Shown: positions 11,233 through 22,121 of the stretch, one piece after another
How the letters are laid out: each line of letters opens with the position of its first letter
Position numbering within the stretch: position 1 is the first letter of the stretch
From: Fallopia convolvulus
Taxonomy: Eukaryota > Streptophyta > Magnoliopsida > Caryophyllales > Polygonaceae
Length of the DNA: 64,000 bases
Assembly (NCBI GenBank): GCA_964016875.1
Contig: OZ024719.1
Span: forward strand, 68,023,224 to 68,087,223
Direction of reading: 5' to 3'
Notes under the pieces: model-generated
Databases searched by the model: none
What the model was told of the DNA's origin: nothing
Seen by the model: only the letters and a program-made list of their open reading frames with translations
Position numbers and translations under genes: made by a program

Positions 11233-11981
11233 GGCTCCGTTCGGTAACAATGTACTTATATGAGTTGATGCTGATGTAGTTGATGTTGATGTAGTTGATG
11301 CTGAAATTATGTGTTGAAATTTGTAGTTGAAATGAGATGTTTATTTTTTATATAAACTATATAGTGTTCGGAAAAGAATAATTTATAAGAGTTGAAAATT
11401 AATGTAAAATTACAATTAAGGGCATAAGTTGTAGAGAAATCTGATGGACTCCATTTTGTAAGTTTAGTGGTGTTTTTGTTTGTTTTTTTTTTTGGTAATT
11501 TTTTTTATAAACTTGCATGCACTCAGTGTGGAAGAAAAAAAATTTAGTCTGGAAGACGTTAACTTAGCTATCATCGAGAAGTTGTACATGAAGTTTAGTG
11601 GTGTTCTTGTTTGTTTTTTTAGTGTCGATATATGCAGAATATAGAGCAAAAATGGAGAATATGAGTCGAGAATAGAGAAGAGAAAACACGGCGTGCGAGA
11701 AGCGAACGCGAAAGAAGAACAATTGTGAGAGTATCGGGGTTACGTATGGATAAAAAGGAGGGGTAGAAAAAGGAACAAATTTTTAATGGGGGGAAATAAA
11801 CTCATTTCAACTCCTTAAGGTCCCTCCCCCCACCTTATTTTTTTCCTAAGATTTCAACTAGTATCAACAACATAAACGCGTTTCAACTCTATCTACCAAA
11901 CACTCACACTAGTTGAAATTTTTATAGGATCAACTACATAAACGCATTTCAACTAGCATATCAACACTAACGAACGGAGCC
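11233..11981. mobile_element. Tourist-like (PIF/Harbinger) MITE, 749 bp
   Basis: The element begins ggctccgttcggtaac and ends with the complement of ggctccgttcgttag. This gives terminal inverted repeats of at least 12 perfect bases with similarity further in (gttgaaat, gtagttga words). It is flanked by TAA on both sides (11230-11232 and 11982-11984), the target preference of PIF/Harbinger. It encodes no transposase. A paralogous empty site at 10590-10690 supports the boundaries. Interior direct repeats (aagtttagtggtgtt near 11460 and 11590) make it longer than typical Tourist elements. Confidence 0.85.
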
Positions 11982-11984
11982 TAA

Positions 11985-13195
11985 GCATTTCTTGACTGAT
12001 CAGATCTCAAATTCGTTTTCAACTCACTTTCTGATGGATATTGCGCGGAAGATTACATACATGCAATAATAATACATTATATATGGAGGAGTATAGATGT
12101 GTATCGCCCACCAAATAAAGACAAAAAATATGAAATTTTTTACCTCAATGTGATACAATTTTTTTTATTATTTACGAGAACTTATTTAAAGTACCTTAAT
12201 GTCCCTAATATTTTTTTTAAATATCAAATTATCTAATAAAATCTATTAAAAATACCAATCTATCCTTTAACCTTCGATATAGGTTTGGAATAGGGAGTTT
12301 TTGGTGGTATGAAAAAATTGAGAGAGATCTTGAAAGATTGAAAAACGATGGTAATGGAGATGTTGACAGATACCAGAAGTTGATGGGTGCCCCCATATTT
12401 GTCTTTGCACGCCAAGGTGGCCCATCTACATGTGCATGCATGTTGTCATGGCCAAGCTCTCTTAATTTGCATCATTAATATTGCCTTGCGCCATTGCCTT
12501 AAATTGCCTCCTTATTCAACTATTTGATCCAAGTTTAGTTGACTTACTGTTTGTTTGTTTCATACTTTCATGGTGAGCTAATATGACTTTTAAATTAATT
12601 AATTTGGTGACTTACAAGTGAATTACAAGTGTACGTAGCTAGCTAAAGAGCTAGATAATAATATACGTACACTTGTGAAACACCCCCAATTATCCCACGT
12701 TTGGAGTTTTACGGAAAGGGTTTGGCGAAATGTACTAGCAAATTTTCCAAGAAATTAATTAATGTTTCATATACAATACTTTCCATAAATTCATTTTTGG
12801 AAATAATTCTTCATATGGTGTTTACGTGTGATTTATATTTATAGAAGTTGCAGTACAATACTTGACTCTATTGAAAATCCCTCAAAGATAAATTTTACAC
12901 ACTACATACTATAAAAGGACTTGTATTAAAGGCAGAAAGGAGAAATTATAGCCAAACACATATATGGTTCCGAATTAGAGTATGTATATTTCTACCCAAA
13001 AAAAAAAGAGTATGTATATATATGGTTCCGAATTAAAAACGAGAGGTTACTACGAAATTATAGCCAAATACATTACCGTGATTAAATCCCTTCTATAATT
13101 TGATTAACCCTTTGACAAAATCTTAGTATCATCAATGCGGGTCGATTTTGGAGGCAAAAACCGCAAAAGGTTATCCAAGTATGAAATATGAATGT
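11985..13195. other. Duplication copy 2, then intergenic
   Basis: 11985-12068 is the right part of the second copy of the local duplication. The rest is AT-rich with no gene. A short direct-repeat-flanked poly(A) insert lies at 12977-13019 (see findings). Reading frames near 12229-12441 have no recognisable content. Confidence 0.5.
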
Positions 13196-13342
13196 CCGCC
13201 TCAGTGTGTTTTATCTTTAATTGTTGATGATGTAAGAGGTCGGGCTATTTTCCATTTGAATATTACTTAGTCCTTTTTTGATTATTAATAAAATGCTCCC
13301 CTGAAGAAGCCGGAGAGTACTATTTCTCCTTCTACAAAAAAA
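13196..13342 (+). mobile_element. 5'-truncated L1-like LINE (3' end only)
   Basis: The sequence matches the 3' terminus of the large LINE at 55745-62863. The coding end has a DDVRGRAI block (near 13228), followed by ttattaataaaatgc, the ccggagagtac hairpin and poly(A). It is flanked by a 19-bp target duplication with one mismatch: aagtatgaaatatgaatgt at 13177-13195 and aagtatgatatatgaatgt at 13343-13361. This shows a target-primed insertion truncated to about 150 bp. It is non-functional. Confidence 0.85.
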
Positions 13343-13669
13343 AAGTATGATATATGAATGTTATTGGGTTGTAGAATTAAGAAAAATCAAGGTCTAAATA
13401 CATAGGCATAAGTGCATAACTATAGTGGGACCAGAGGTGGCTATGACCCCAATCCAATTTTTTTTAAGTATATATGTTCCTTTTGTAGAGAGTTTCGATT
13501 TGATATATTATACACTTTGATCTGACACTTGGGTAAAAAGTTACGAGACAAACTATTTTTACAAGTCCTTTACTTAATTAAAGTGTTTTTTTTTTATCAT
13601 TTGCTAGATTTTATAGTTTCATAATGTAACTGAACCAAAGAACATCGAAACAATTAGTTATAGTTGTAA

Positions 13670-14250
13670 ACCCACTGTCTTGGAGCTTAGTTGTCCACCA
13701 CCTTAATCTTCTATATCCAGTTGTCCCTGCCAGCACTACTGAAATCCCCAAATGGTTGATATCTTTATTTATGTTATATTTCCTACACTTCTTCAGACGT
13801 CCCCTGCCTCTACGAAAGTCTCCAAAAATAAACTCTCACACGTATAGACTGGGTCTTGGGGTTTCATCTTTGTACATGCCCGAACCATCAAAGTCTCAAT
13901 CCCCGTAACTTGTCCCATATGCTGGCCACCCACACCTTACTTTTCATCACCTCATTTTTGATCTTGTCCAGTCTAGTATGGTTACACATCCATCGAAGCA
14001 TCCACATCTCAGCTGGCATGCATTAACCTCTGATCATGTATCCTTGTGGTCGGCCAACACTTTGCACCATATAGGATGTGTGGGCCTGATAACTACTTTG
14101 TAGAACTTACCTAAGAGTTTGAGTGTTATCTTCTTATCGCACAAAACCCCATAAAATAATATGCTCGTCAATGCTTTCATCACTCTACATGACTGACCCT
14201 AAATACCCTAAATACTCTTTTTCATAACGACTACCCCTTCTAAACATACG
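13670..14250 (-). pseudogene. RTE-type LINE reverse-transcriptase 3' remnant
   Basis: On the minus strand, frame-broken translation shows the signature order of the C-terminal part of plant RTE-clade LINE ORF2: GKFYKVVIRP, then sequence matching the AEMWMLRWMC-HTRLDKI block near 13960-14040, a LRWFGHV-like word near 13900, and finally RRGRGRLKK near 13800 and INKDINHLGIS near 13760. Several frameshifts and stops are present. No poly(A) tail or target duplication was identified, so it is an old internal fragment. Confidence 0.75.
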
Positions 14251-15960
14251 TCATCAATCACTCAGCTTTGTATATTGATCAAACTAGTTCTCCTTTAAAT
14301 AAATCAAGTTTAGTTGAATTGATTGGTAGAAATTTGATATATACTACATTTTTAATATGAATTTAATATTTATATAAAAATTATAACACATTTTCCTAAA
14401 GTAACTTTCAACTTAAAACATATTTCTATAATAAATTGAATAAGGAAATTGGATATACTACCAAAAATTGAAATATTTATCGCGCATGTGTTTATGTTCA
14501 TTGTTGACCTAATTAACCAGACTTTAGCAGTTCATTTATTTTGTTTTTAGACGAATATAGCAAATCATTAACAAAAGCACATGCACTAATTTATACTCAT
14601 GTATACGAGCTCGATCAAGTAACATAGCCTGATATGCTGATCGATCAGTAATCAAAAGACGTGATCATAGCTCCAACCTATATATCTTAATTAACACAAA
14701 TATACATAAATTACAACATTAATTATATACTTGAAATCGTTGGATGAGTACGCTATTATTACCCTTAAACCACCTCCATCCCCGTCACTCGCTCTCGTTC
14801 CATCGCCTTCATCCTGTCTGTCTGTGCAATCCTAGAAGCCACACACGTTGCATAATTACGTTGATGCCAACTTATTACACAGTGTAGCCCACCTTGGTTC
14901 ATTCATGTTCATCCTGGCCGGATATACGCATAAGATATTTCATGATACCTATAAGATTTTTTGGTGACTAATGAGGCCTATTGATCGATAATGATACTAT
15001 AGGTTTATGTTGCTATCATCAATTTCAATGTGCCGCCGGTTTCTTATTGATCTTGAACTATATATATGTGGAAGATTTTGCAACATTAAATTGATTTTTA
15101 CAATGGAAATGAGCATGCATTGAGCTTCTAAATATATAATTAGCTCAAGAAAACAAATTACTAAGTGCTCGAGAAAACAAATTACTAAGGGATCGATGGT
15201 ATCATTGGTATGTACATTATCCAAGTTGCTTGATTTAATCAACAATCTATGGGCTATATATATGCATCTTCGTACCCTACATTATATATATGTAATTAGT
15301 GACTAGTCCCTATATATCATGGCAGTTAGCTAGCTTCCAATTGATACAAACTGTCTAATATTGTCATGTGTTGAGCTTGTTAGACAGCAAATTAATTATA
15401 ATGGACTACTCTAGAACTTACCGTTTTCTTTGTTGAGAATGAAAATAAACTTCCTAACTAATCCTAACAAAGTAAAACTCCTAATCAGTTATCATAGTTA
15501 CGTTATTCACTTAATTATTTGCATCTTTTTTCCTTAAAAATCATTTAGACCTGTGTGATTTGGGTTTATATTGCAATAATCATTATTAATTTTTTTTTTC
15601 ATCTTGCCTTTGGCTCACCTGGTTCGATCAGTCAGCACCGTTGTACGTTCGAATCAGGTATCAACTGAGTATTGATATCAAGTATTATTAATTAGCGTGA
15701 AGATACATGTTGTATGTTTGTCCAAATGTATCAACGAACTATATCAATCCAAACCGAAACATATACATATATATGTACATATATATGTACATATGAGGTT
15801 ATCAACGAACAAGAGTCCTCATTTAGTTACTATTGCAATTTGCAAACCGAACGAATGCATGAGGGGATCGGAAATGGAAATTGGAAATGAGCCAAACATG
15901 GTTTACTTGCCTATGTAGCCCGGACAAGTCACATATACCCACCAACCAACCGCATGACGG
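14251..15960. other. Intergenic, AT-rich, upstream of the Dof gene
   Basis: No gene is seen. There are small local repeats: a 24-bp direct repeat (gaaaacaaattactaag at about 15145 and 15169) and a tacatatatatg repeat at 15759-15795. A SINE-like A/B-box arrangement (tggctcacctgg and acgttcgaatcagg, 15611-15660) has no clear tail or target duplication. The segment is the distal upstream region of the Dof gene. Confidence 0.5.
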
Positions 15961-15966
15961 CACGTG
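15961..15966 (+). promoter_or_regulatory. G-box/ABRE-like CACGTG, distal to Dof gene
   Basis: The palindrome CACGTG, in the context gcacgtgtcgg, lies about 670 bp upstream of the Dof start codon. CACGTGTC is a known ABRE/G-box core bound by plant bZIP and bHLH factors. A second copy at 16137-16142 makes chance less likely, but function is unproven. Confidence 0.35.
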
Positions 15967-16136
15967 TCGGCCTGTGAGCCATTTGAAACTGGTGACCGGG
16001 GCCCCACACCTACCACAGAGTGATGTGCACTTCAATAGTGCGTTTACGTACTGTTAACTGATCGGACGCTCAAGGTGGCCGACAAGTCGACAACCCTCCA
16101 CCCTCCCTTTTGTTCCGTTTCCCATCTCCCTCCGTC

Positions 16137-16142
16137 CACGTG
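16137..16142 (+). promoter_or_regulatory. G-box/ABRE-like CACGTG, proximal to Dof gene
   Basis: CACGTG in the context gtccacgtgtcacc, about 495 bp upstream of the Dof start codon, repeats the CACGTGTC core at 15961. Two such sites in a less AT-rich, pyrimidine-rich upstream region suggest a regulated promoter. This is inference only. Confidence 0.4.
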
Positions 16143-16636
16143 TCACCATCCGACGGCCGATCTTCCGGCCACGGCTCTCGTACGGTCTCGTCCACGTCCC
16201 TCCCCCTCTCTCCATATCCGCTGGTATCAATTCAAGTCATGGCACATTCATCCTGAACTTACCGAAATGCCCTTGTTTCAGTTGCCCATAATCTACAAGG
16301 ATTTTAAGTAGGCCCGTCCCTGTCATTTCAAAATCAATAACACGTCAAAGATCACTAGCTATACTACGGAGTACTACTACTCAAAGAGGCGGTAGGGGCA
16401 TTCTCGGCATTTCGTAGGAGTAATTGATAGGGGGTATGGGATCAGGACAGGTGATGTATCTGGAGTGCGAGGATATTTGTCAAACGCGCACAATGTAAAA
16501 TGTACCGCCATTGATGACCAAACAGAAAAGCTTTGATTAATTTCAATTGCAAAATTTCATCCTCTCTCCGTTCCTCCGGATTTTTTATCCATAGGCGAGA
16601 CTCCTGTACGTGCGCTTTGTCTCCGGCGGAATCGGT

Positions 16637-17728
16637 ATGCAGGATGTACACGAGATTTTAGGCAGCGTTGCAGCCGTTGGTGGTGGTGGCGGCAGCGGGG
16701 GACGGATCTTCGGTGACCGGCGACTGAGAGCGGCGGCGCAAGGACACCACCACCACCAGGCTCTCAAGTGTCCCCGGTGCGACTCCTTGAACACCAAATT
16801 CTGCTATTACAACAACTACAACCTCTCTCAGCCCCGCCACTTCTGCAAGAACTGCCGCCGCTACTGGACCAAGGGTGGCGTCCTCCGTAACGTCCCCGTA
16901 GGCGGCGGATGCCGGAAATCCAAGCGCTCCTCTAAACGTAAGGCCTCCGCTTCCCCTCCTCCGCGGACGCCCGCAGGAAAGGAGCGACATAAATCCAGTT
17001 CACGCTCCAGCAGCGAAAGCACCTCCGCCAACGCAGCCAGTACCGGCACCAAAGCTCAATCCGCGGGATGCTACGCCGGCGCGGTTGGTTCTGGTAAGGC
17101 AATCGGTGTGGCGACGACGACGATTAGCGAAGCCGGAGCGGAGTACTCGTCGTCTCCGCTTTTTAAATTCTCCGAGCAGCCTCCGGCGACGTTTAATTTC
17201 ACTTCGACGGCGCGGATCCCTTCTTGCTCCGGCGTGAATGTGAATTTCGAGCCCTCGAATGGCCTCCAGGCCACTGCCGGAACTGATCCCGGTGCCGGTG
17301 GGATGTTCACGGAGATGGGAGGGTTTGTGAGCGTAATGGACGGGGATCAAAACCAGAATCTGCTTGGATTCGGCGACGTCGGCCACATTGAAACGACGCC
17401 GTTTGAGATTCACCAGCAAAATCAGGCGCATAATCAACTATTGTTACAGAATCTGAGTGCTCGGAATTGGCAGAAGGAGAAATTCAACGGCGTAGGAGAT
17501 GATTGGGGGGCCGGAATTTTTGATCAGACGGTCTACGGTGATCATCTCCCCAACAGCAGAGCAAGTGATGGAGCGGCGCTCGCCGGACTGGACTGGCATG
17601 GCGTTTCCGACGGCGGCGTTGGAGGTGGTGGGGGCCACCTAGGTATGTTTGATTTAACACCCGGTAGTGATTGGAGCCAATCGTCTCAATGGAATGAGAG
17701 TGATCACCATCTCTATCTTCCTCCATAG
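16637..17728 (+). CDS. DOF5.4: Dof zinc-finger transcription factor, DOF5.4/OBP4-like
   Basis: An intact, intron-free protein of 363 aa. The start is ATG 16637 (MQDVHEI). The frame stays open 27 nt further upstream, but without another ATG. The single Dof zinc finger has Cys45, Cys48, Cys70 and Cys73 (CPRCDSLNTKFCYYNNYNLS onward), the Cx2Cx21Cx2C pattern. It is followed by the conserved RRYWTKGGVLRNVPVGGGCR tail and a basic RKSKRSSKRK nuclear-targeting stretch. The MQD-H N-terminus, the Gly-rich run and the GGRIFGDRRLRA block before the finger resemble Arabidopsis Dof5.4 (OBP4), which binds AAAG sites and restrains cell-cycle and root growth genes. The C-terminal two thirds are Ser/Gly/Asn-rich, as in activation or repression regions, and end HLYLPP. 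Subfamily naming is inferred from the N-terminus; the Dof identity is certain. Confidence 0.95.
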   Translation: MQDVHEILGSVAAVGGGGGSGGRIFGDRRLRAAAQGHHHHQALKCPRCDSLNTKFCYYNNYNLSQPRHFCKNCRRYWTKGGVLRNVPVGGGCRKSKRSSKRKASASPPPRTPAGKERHKSSSRSSSESTSANAASTGTKAQSAGCYAGAVGSGKAIGVATTTISEAGAEYSSSPLFKFSEQPPATFNFTSTARIPSCSGVNVNFEPSNGLQATAGTDPGAGGMFTEMGGFVSVMDGDQNQNLLGFGDVGHIETTPFEIHQQNQAHNQLLLQNLSARNWQKEKFNGVGDDWGAGIFDQTVYGDHLPNSRASDGAALAGLDWHGVSDGGVGGGGGHLGMFDLTPGSDWSQSSQWNESDHHLYLPP

Positions 17729-18954
17729 CACGCAACTGAATTTCAAAATTATTTGAAACCATATCAAATTACAGAATAAATTAAAAACACATTTTCGTAG
17801 AGAAGGGGCCGGGATTTTGAATGGAGAATATATATATGAATATTGCTTAATGATTATGAATATGATCCTAGATTGTTGCTACTAACTTCTCTGTTTTTTT
17901 GTTTGTTCGTTTGTGTAATTGCCCAATTTTTTTAATCGGGGTTGATTTGATCTTTCTAATGTACTTATTTTTTTTACCTTTGTGTATGATAATTAATTAA
18001 ATAGAGATATATGATGTATGTTTTGCAGTTGAAACTTCCCATCTGTTTCATTTTCATTTTCCCATATCAAACCATGCATTGGTATGCTTGATCCATAAGC
18101 TAATTGTAATAATCAAATTACACTACTCCAGTATATTGTTGCGGTAGCCGGTAGCTTTATGGTCTCGTCCTAGTCAACAGTCAGACTCACTAGGATAAGT
18201 TATTGTATATTGAATATTATTAGCATGAACTAGTTGAAATTCAAAGTACAAAGAGAATTCTTGACTTGAGTGAAAGGAATAACGCCTTTCGCATGCTTCA
18301 TAAATTGAGGTAAATCGGATTTATAGGGGGGCAGTTGCAGACTTGCAGTTGAGTATAGTAGCACGTACAATTCGGATCGTAATTGGCGGAGAACACGGAG
18401 TTTTGTGTCGGTAGGGCCACGGACGGACGGGTAGCCCTAGCCCCCTCACCGGATAAGTAAGTGATAAAACGGTGGCGTTTGGTTGGTTAACGATGTGTAT
18501 AAATGTATAATAATAATATTATTATTAGTATGAGGCTGTACGGATGAGGATGAGTAAAAATGGCATGTGGGGAGGCTACGCAGCGCGCTGAAAACGACTT
18601 GGCGCGCACTGATTTGGCAAGGGCGGGACCCACAGCGGCGACTGAATTGATCGATGCAGGCTCTTCCACGTTGCCTCTTGAACAATTCTTCGCTTCGTCC
18701 ACGGAGACGTCGCACTCTTGGTGGCTTTGCTCGTTGGCTATTTGCGATCTTCTTGTCTGCTCTTCGAATAGGATGGTCCGCCTATATCTAGTTATCTACG
18801 CTCTTTCTCTCTCTCATTTGCTATCAACCAAACTAGTAGAATAACTACAATAAATTTCTTAAAAGTTAAGATGTAAAAAAATATATACTCAAAAATTAAT
18901 AGTACTTTTAATTGAAAATAAGAGTCATTTTAATATGCAAGTTAAAAAAATATT
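17729..18954. other. Intergenic 3' of the Dof gene
   Basis: Likely contains the Dof 3' UTR at its start. Short frames at 18446-18844 on both strands have no recognisable domain, and neither strand shows a splice or motif pattern I trust. An ata/tat repeat (aataataatattattatt, about 18508-18526) is present. Confidence 0.5.
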
Positions 18955-19161
18955 TTTTGGTCATTGCCAGTCCACCCCAGTTCAGCGGAGAGCTTTGCTC
19001 CATCAAACACCTACGATTGGAGTTCAAGCCTCACGAGACCCCTTTATTTTTTGGTGGGATATGCTCTCCCAACAAGTTCATTTCTCCTCCACTGAGAATC
19101 GAACACTCGACCTCAACGAAGGGAAGCGTAACCCCTCCCACTACGCTCCATGCTTGTTGGT
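18955..19161 (-). mobile_element. SINE, 207 bp, with target-site duplication
   Basis: On the minus strand the element starts accaacaagcatggagcg. It carries an A-box-like gcgtagtgggag segment and a B-box-like gtgttcgattctc about 40 bp later, the internal Pol III promoter layout of tRNA-derived SINEs. It ends in aatgaccaaaa. Direct repeats agttaaaaaaatatt (18940-18954) and agttaaaaaaaaatatt (19162-19178) flank it, differing only in A-run length. No protein is encoded. The tRNA of origin was not identified. Confidence 0.7.
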
Positions 19162-19178
19162 AGTTAAAAAAAAATATT

Positions 19179-20332
19179 GATAATGGAATGAATAAAATAT
19201 GTTACTTAAACCAAACGCATTTCAATAACAATTTTCATAACTCACTCACAATTAGTTGTTGAACCTTTTTTTCTTTTTTGGCATCCAACCTCATGTTGAT
19301 GGTTTTATGATAGAAAAAATGTACACTTTTGTAGTTGAGTTTTGAATTAGGACTTGGGATCTAAGTTTTCAAAATAATACAATCAATAGTGTGTTTGGGT
19401 TTATGCATGTAAAATCGGGCTCGGCCCAGCCCAGCAGCTAGCCTTCTATAAATTAGGGTGATGTTAAGGGTAGCCTTCGCCTGACACGAGTTGGGCTTAA
19501 GCCCGAATATCATCTTCTAATTTCAATTGGTGGGGAGCGAAAGGGTTACCAATTTCAATTTCATTCTTCAGTATTTCGTTATTTCGGACAGTGGCAATGT
19601 GGCATGATTCTGTGATGAAATTATTTTTAACCCTTTTTCTTTTATATGTCAGGGTCTTCTTTTCCTTCAAAAAAAGGCTGGAAGCTCAACTACAATTTTT
19701 TCGCGTAGTTTATCAGTTTATGTTTCGAGTATACTCTTTTGTTATGGTCCTAACTGTCCCTTGTTTGTTGTATTTTTGTTTTTCTCTTTTTAGTCATGTC
19801 CTCCGGGTTTATCTCAGCCCCTGCAAGAAACACTGCAACTCTCAACATAATATAAAAATCTCCTGTCCAACCTTAAATAAATTGTGCTTGGACCATTTTG
19901 GCTCAAATGCTCAATCATATGAGATCCAAGAAAATTAAGAGTTTTTTTTGGTAGAATTGAATCAAACTTCTGTTTTCCGCTTTTCCCAACTAAGTTATTT
20001 CAATACGGGACTTATTTTGTATGGTCTTTAAGTCCAAGGGATCCGGTAACTAGGCTTGATCTGCAGTTAGATATAAATAAATATGTATACTTACACACCC
20101 AAGTACCCAACTATAGTAATGTGAAATATAGACTTTCAGTAGAAACGATGGAAAAAGAAGCAAAGTGATTCACAGGCAAGAAGTTTACTACATAGTTTTA
20201 TTAAAAAAACATAGTAACTAGCTAGCATACAATCGTGGTGTTATGCTTATACCATTTATGAAATAACACAAAATTGACAAAAGTGAAACTAGAAGGCAAA
20301 TTTACAACTTGGGACTTGAGAGATAAATGAAG
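19179..20332. other. Intergenic between SINE and sulfotransferase
   Basis: No convincing gene. A plus-strand frame at 19591-19938 (hydrophobic, 115 codons) has no motif and no codon signature, so I do not call it. The right end probably includes the sulfotransferase 3' UTR, since that gene ends at 20333 on the minus strand. Confidence 0.5.
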
Positions 20333-21349
20333 TTAGAAGCTTAACCCGGAACCACACAACTTCTGCTCACTAATCTTCTCCAACCTCTCAACCATCTCCG
20401 GCGTCAAATAATTCGCAAAATCTCCAACTTCCCCACGCCTAAAATAGGCATTGTTCTTTTCACCCGAATCCAACTTCCCGTTCCTATTCACCTCCAAGCT
20501 ACTCAAATTCTCAAAACTACACAACTCAAGAATCACATCCACAACCCCACCCCTCTCTTCCTCCTCCAAGAACGGGCACCCCAAGAACTCCGCAAGCCTC
20601 CTCACACAATCCCTCGGATCCCTTTTCACTTCCTCGTACTTCAAAAACAACACCTTAGAAGGATTCTCGAGACTCTTCTCCCAGTACCCTAGAACATGGT
20701 CCCAGAAGGGTCCGTAGAGGCTAACCCCTCTACAGAACCTCTCGAACGCCTCTTCCAAGGGCAAGGGCCCATCATTAGGGTTCCTGATCTTGTTAGCAAA
20801 ATGCCACATGGAGACAAAAGTGTCTGCTGGGTCCCTACAAAGGTACACAATCTTAGAGCCAGAGTCAAGCACAGAGGCCGGAAGAGACCCCACAGGAAGG
20901 TGGGTGGCAAAGAGCCTTGGGGAAGGCGAGCTAGAGAGGTCAGGGTTTGGGTTGTCGACGTAGAGCTTGATCTCTAGGAAGGGGACTAAGGTGTGAGGGT
21001 TTTGGGTGGTCAAAGGGTGAGAGTTTAGGGCGTTGACCGGGTGGGGGTGGTGGCGGTTGACTAGGGCGAAGAGTATGGCTTTGAGCCATGTGGTGCCGGA
21101 TTTTGGGGTGGTGACGAGGAGGGTGTCCGAGTCATGGGGTTTGAAGTTGGATTGGAAGTTGAGAATGCCTTGGAGATGGCGGGAGGTGTGCCCAAAGCCT
21201 TGGTATTGGAAGAGATGGGCGCAAACCCAGCCTTTGTCTTTCGGGAGGGAGAGGAGAAGTTGCTTGCATTCCTCGCCGATGCCTTCTTCTTCTTCCAAGT
21301 ACTTGGCTTTTGGAGATGAGGAGGAATGTGGATCGGACGCCGGTGCCAT
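20333..21349 (-). CDS. Cytosolic sulfotransferase (plant SOT family)
   Basis: An intact, intron-free 338-aa protein, the usual length for plant cytosolic sulfotransferases. These enzymes move sulfate from PAPS to hydroxyl groups of flavonols, brassinosteroids, desulfoglucosinolates, hydroxyjasmonate and similar acceptors. The ATG is at 21349. The 5'-phosphosulfate-binding loop TPKSGTTW lies at residues 81-88 and the expected catalytic His at 150 (ATHLP). The 3'-phosphate-binding Arg172 and Ser180 are in CRDPADTFVSMWHF, and the C-terminal FRRGEVGDFANYL block matches the conserved GxxGDWK-type PAPS motif with Phe for Trp. There is no signal peptide, so it should be cytosolic. The acceptor cannot be read from sequence. 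A related but frameshifted copy lies at 51244-52277. Confidence 0.95.
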   Translation of the reverse strand: MAPASDPHSSSSPKAKYLEEEEGIGEECKQLLLSLPKDKGWVCAHLFQYQGFGHTSRHLQGILNFQSNFKPHDSDTLLVTTPKSGTTWLKAILFALVNRHHPHPVNALNSHPLTTQNPHTLVPFLEIKLYVDNPNPDLSSSPSPRLFATHLPVGSLPASVLDSGSKIVYLCRDPADTFVSMWHFANKIRNPNDGPLPLEEAFERFCRGVSLYGPFWDHVLGYWEKSLENPSKVLFLKYEEVKRDPRDCVRRLAEFLGCPFLEEEERGGVVDVILELCSFENLSSLEVNRNGKLDSGEKNNAYFRRGEVGDFANYLTPEMVERLEKISEQKLCGSGLSF

Positions 21350-22121
21350 GGCTTGATCAACTAGCTAGCTATATATATGTTGTTGATCTTAATTTGTGTG
21401 TTGTATATTGTGTAATGTGTCTTATGCATATATACACACCCGTACAATGCTCGAAATTATTGAAGGAAGGATAAAAAATTGTGCTATATGCTTGCATGAT
21501 ATCAAACTTTATTGCACCTTTGTGATTTAGTTTTATCATATACAATAAACTTGATCAGATCGGGCCCGTAACTTAAGGGAAATGGTATATAATAATAGAG
21601 AGAGTTGTTGATACTGCCGGGGAGTGCTTCACGAGGAGCATGACTAAGACGTACTTATCACCAATTCAATGCTAGCTACTAGTCAAAGGGAAATACTCCA
21701 TATATAATTTTGTTTTGATGTGACGTTGTTAGGTGACTAAAGGATGATTACATAGAGCTATCAACTCTTGCATCACTTGTCTACAAAGACTAACAAATAG
21801 CGAGTACTCCGTACGTTATAAAGAAGGGATTAGTTGAAATAGAAGATATACATGTCTGATCAAAATTGATAAAACTTTGATTGGAAGGGAATGGATAATC
21901 TTGTAACAATTTAATGCGCTCGTATACGAGAGTACATGGTGATCGATTTAGCGAGAACTTTCTTGGATCAACCACAGCTGAATACCAATAACAAAACTAA
22001 ACTATATAGATAGGGGGTTGACTCAAATGATAAGCGGTCTATTTCATGTCCATTCACTAGGTCTGGAATTCAACTCCGGTAGATATAAAATGTTCTCTTT
22101 AAAAGACTCTATAACTTAGAT
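21350..22121. other. Upstream of sulfotransferase; SINE-like unit near 22012-22100
   Basis: Contains the presumed promoter of the minus-strand sulfotransferase (21350 onward). At 22012-22100 a tRNA-like A box (gttgactcaaatgataagcgg) and B box (ggaattcaactccgg) sit about 35 bp apart, suggesting a small SINE relic. Copia element 1 is inserted directly after it. Confidence 0.4.

Noticed and set aside
15611..15660. SINE near 15.6 kb
   Set aside because: A/B-box-like words exist, but there is no tail or target duplication. It is mentioned only within the intergenic entry.
16658..17762. Several minus-strand reading frames opposite the Dof gene
   Set aside because: They are shadows of a GC-rich coding sequence. 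They lack motifs, while the plus-strand Dof domain is unambiguous.
18475..18835. Possible MITE with gtttggttg ends
   Set aside because: Only about 10 bases of inverted similarity, no target duplication, and an alternative right end near 19210 is equally good.
18446..18844. Overlapping short frames on both strands near 18.5 kb
   Set aside because: No motif on either strand, and none is a convincing gene by length or composition.
19591..19938. Plus-strand 115-codon hydrophobic frame
   Set aside because: No domain, no clear codon bias and no supporting splice or neighbour context. The hydrophobicity follows from the T-rich composition.
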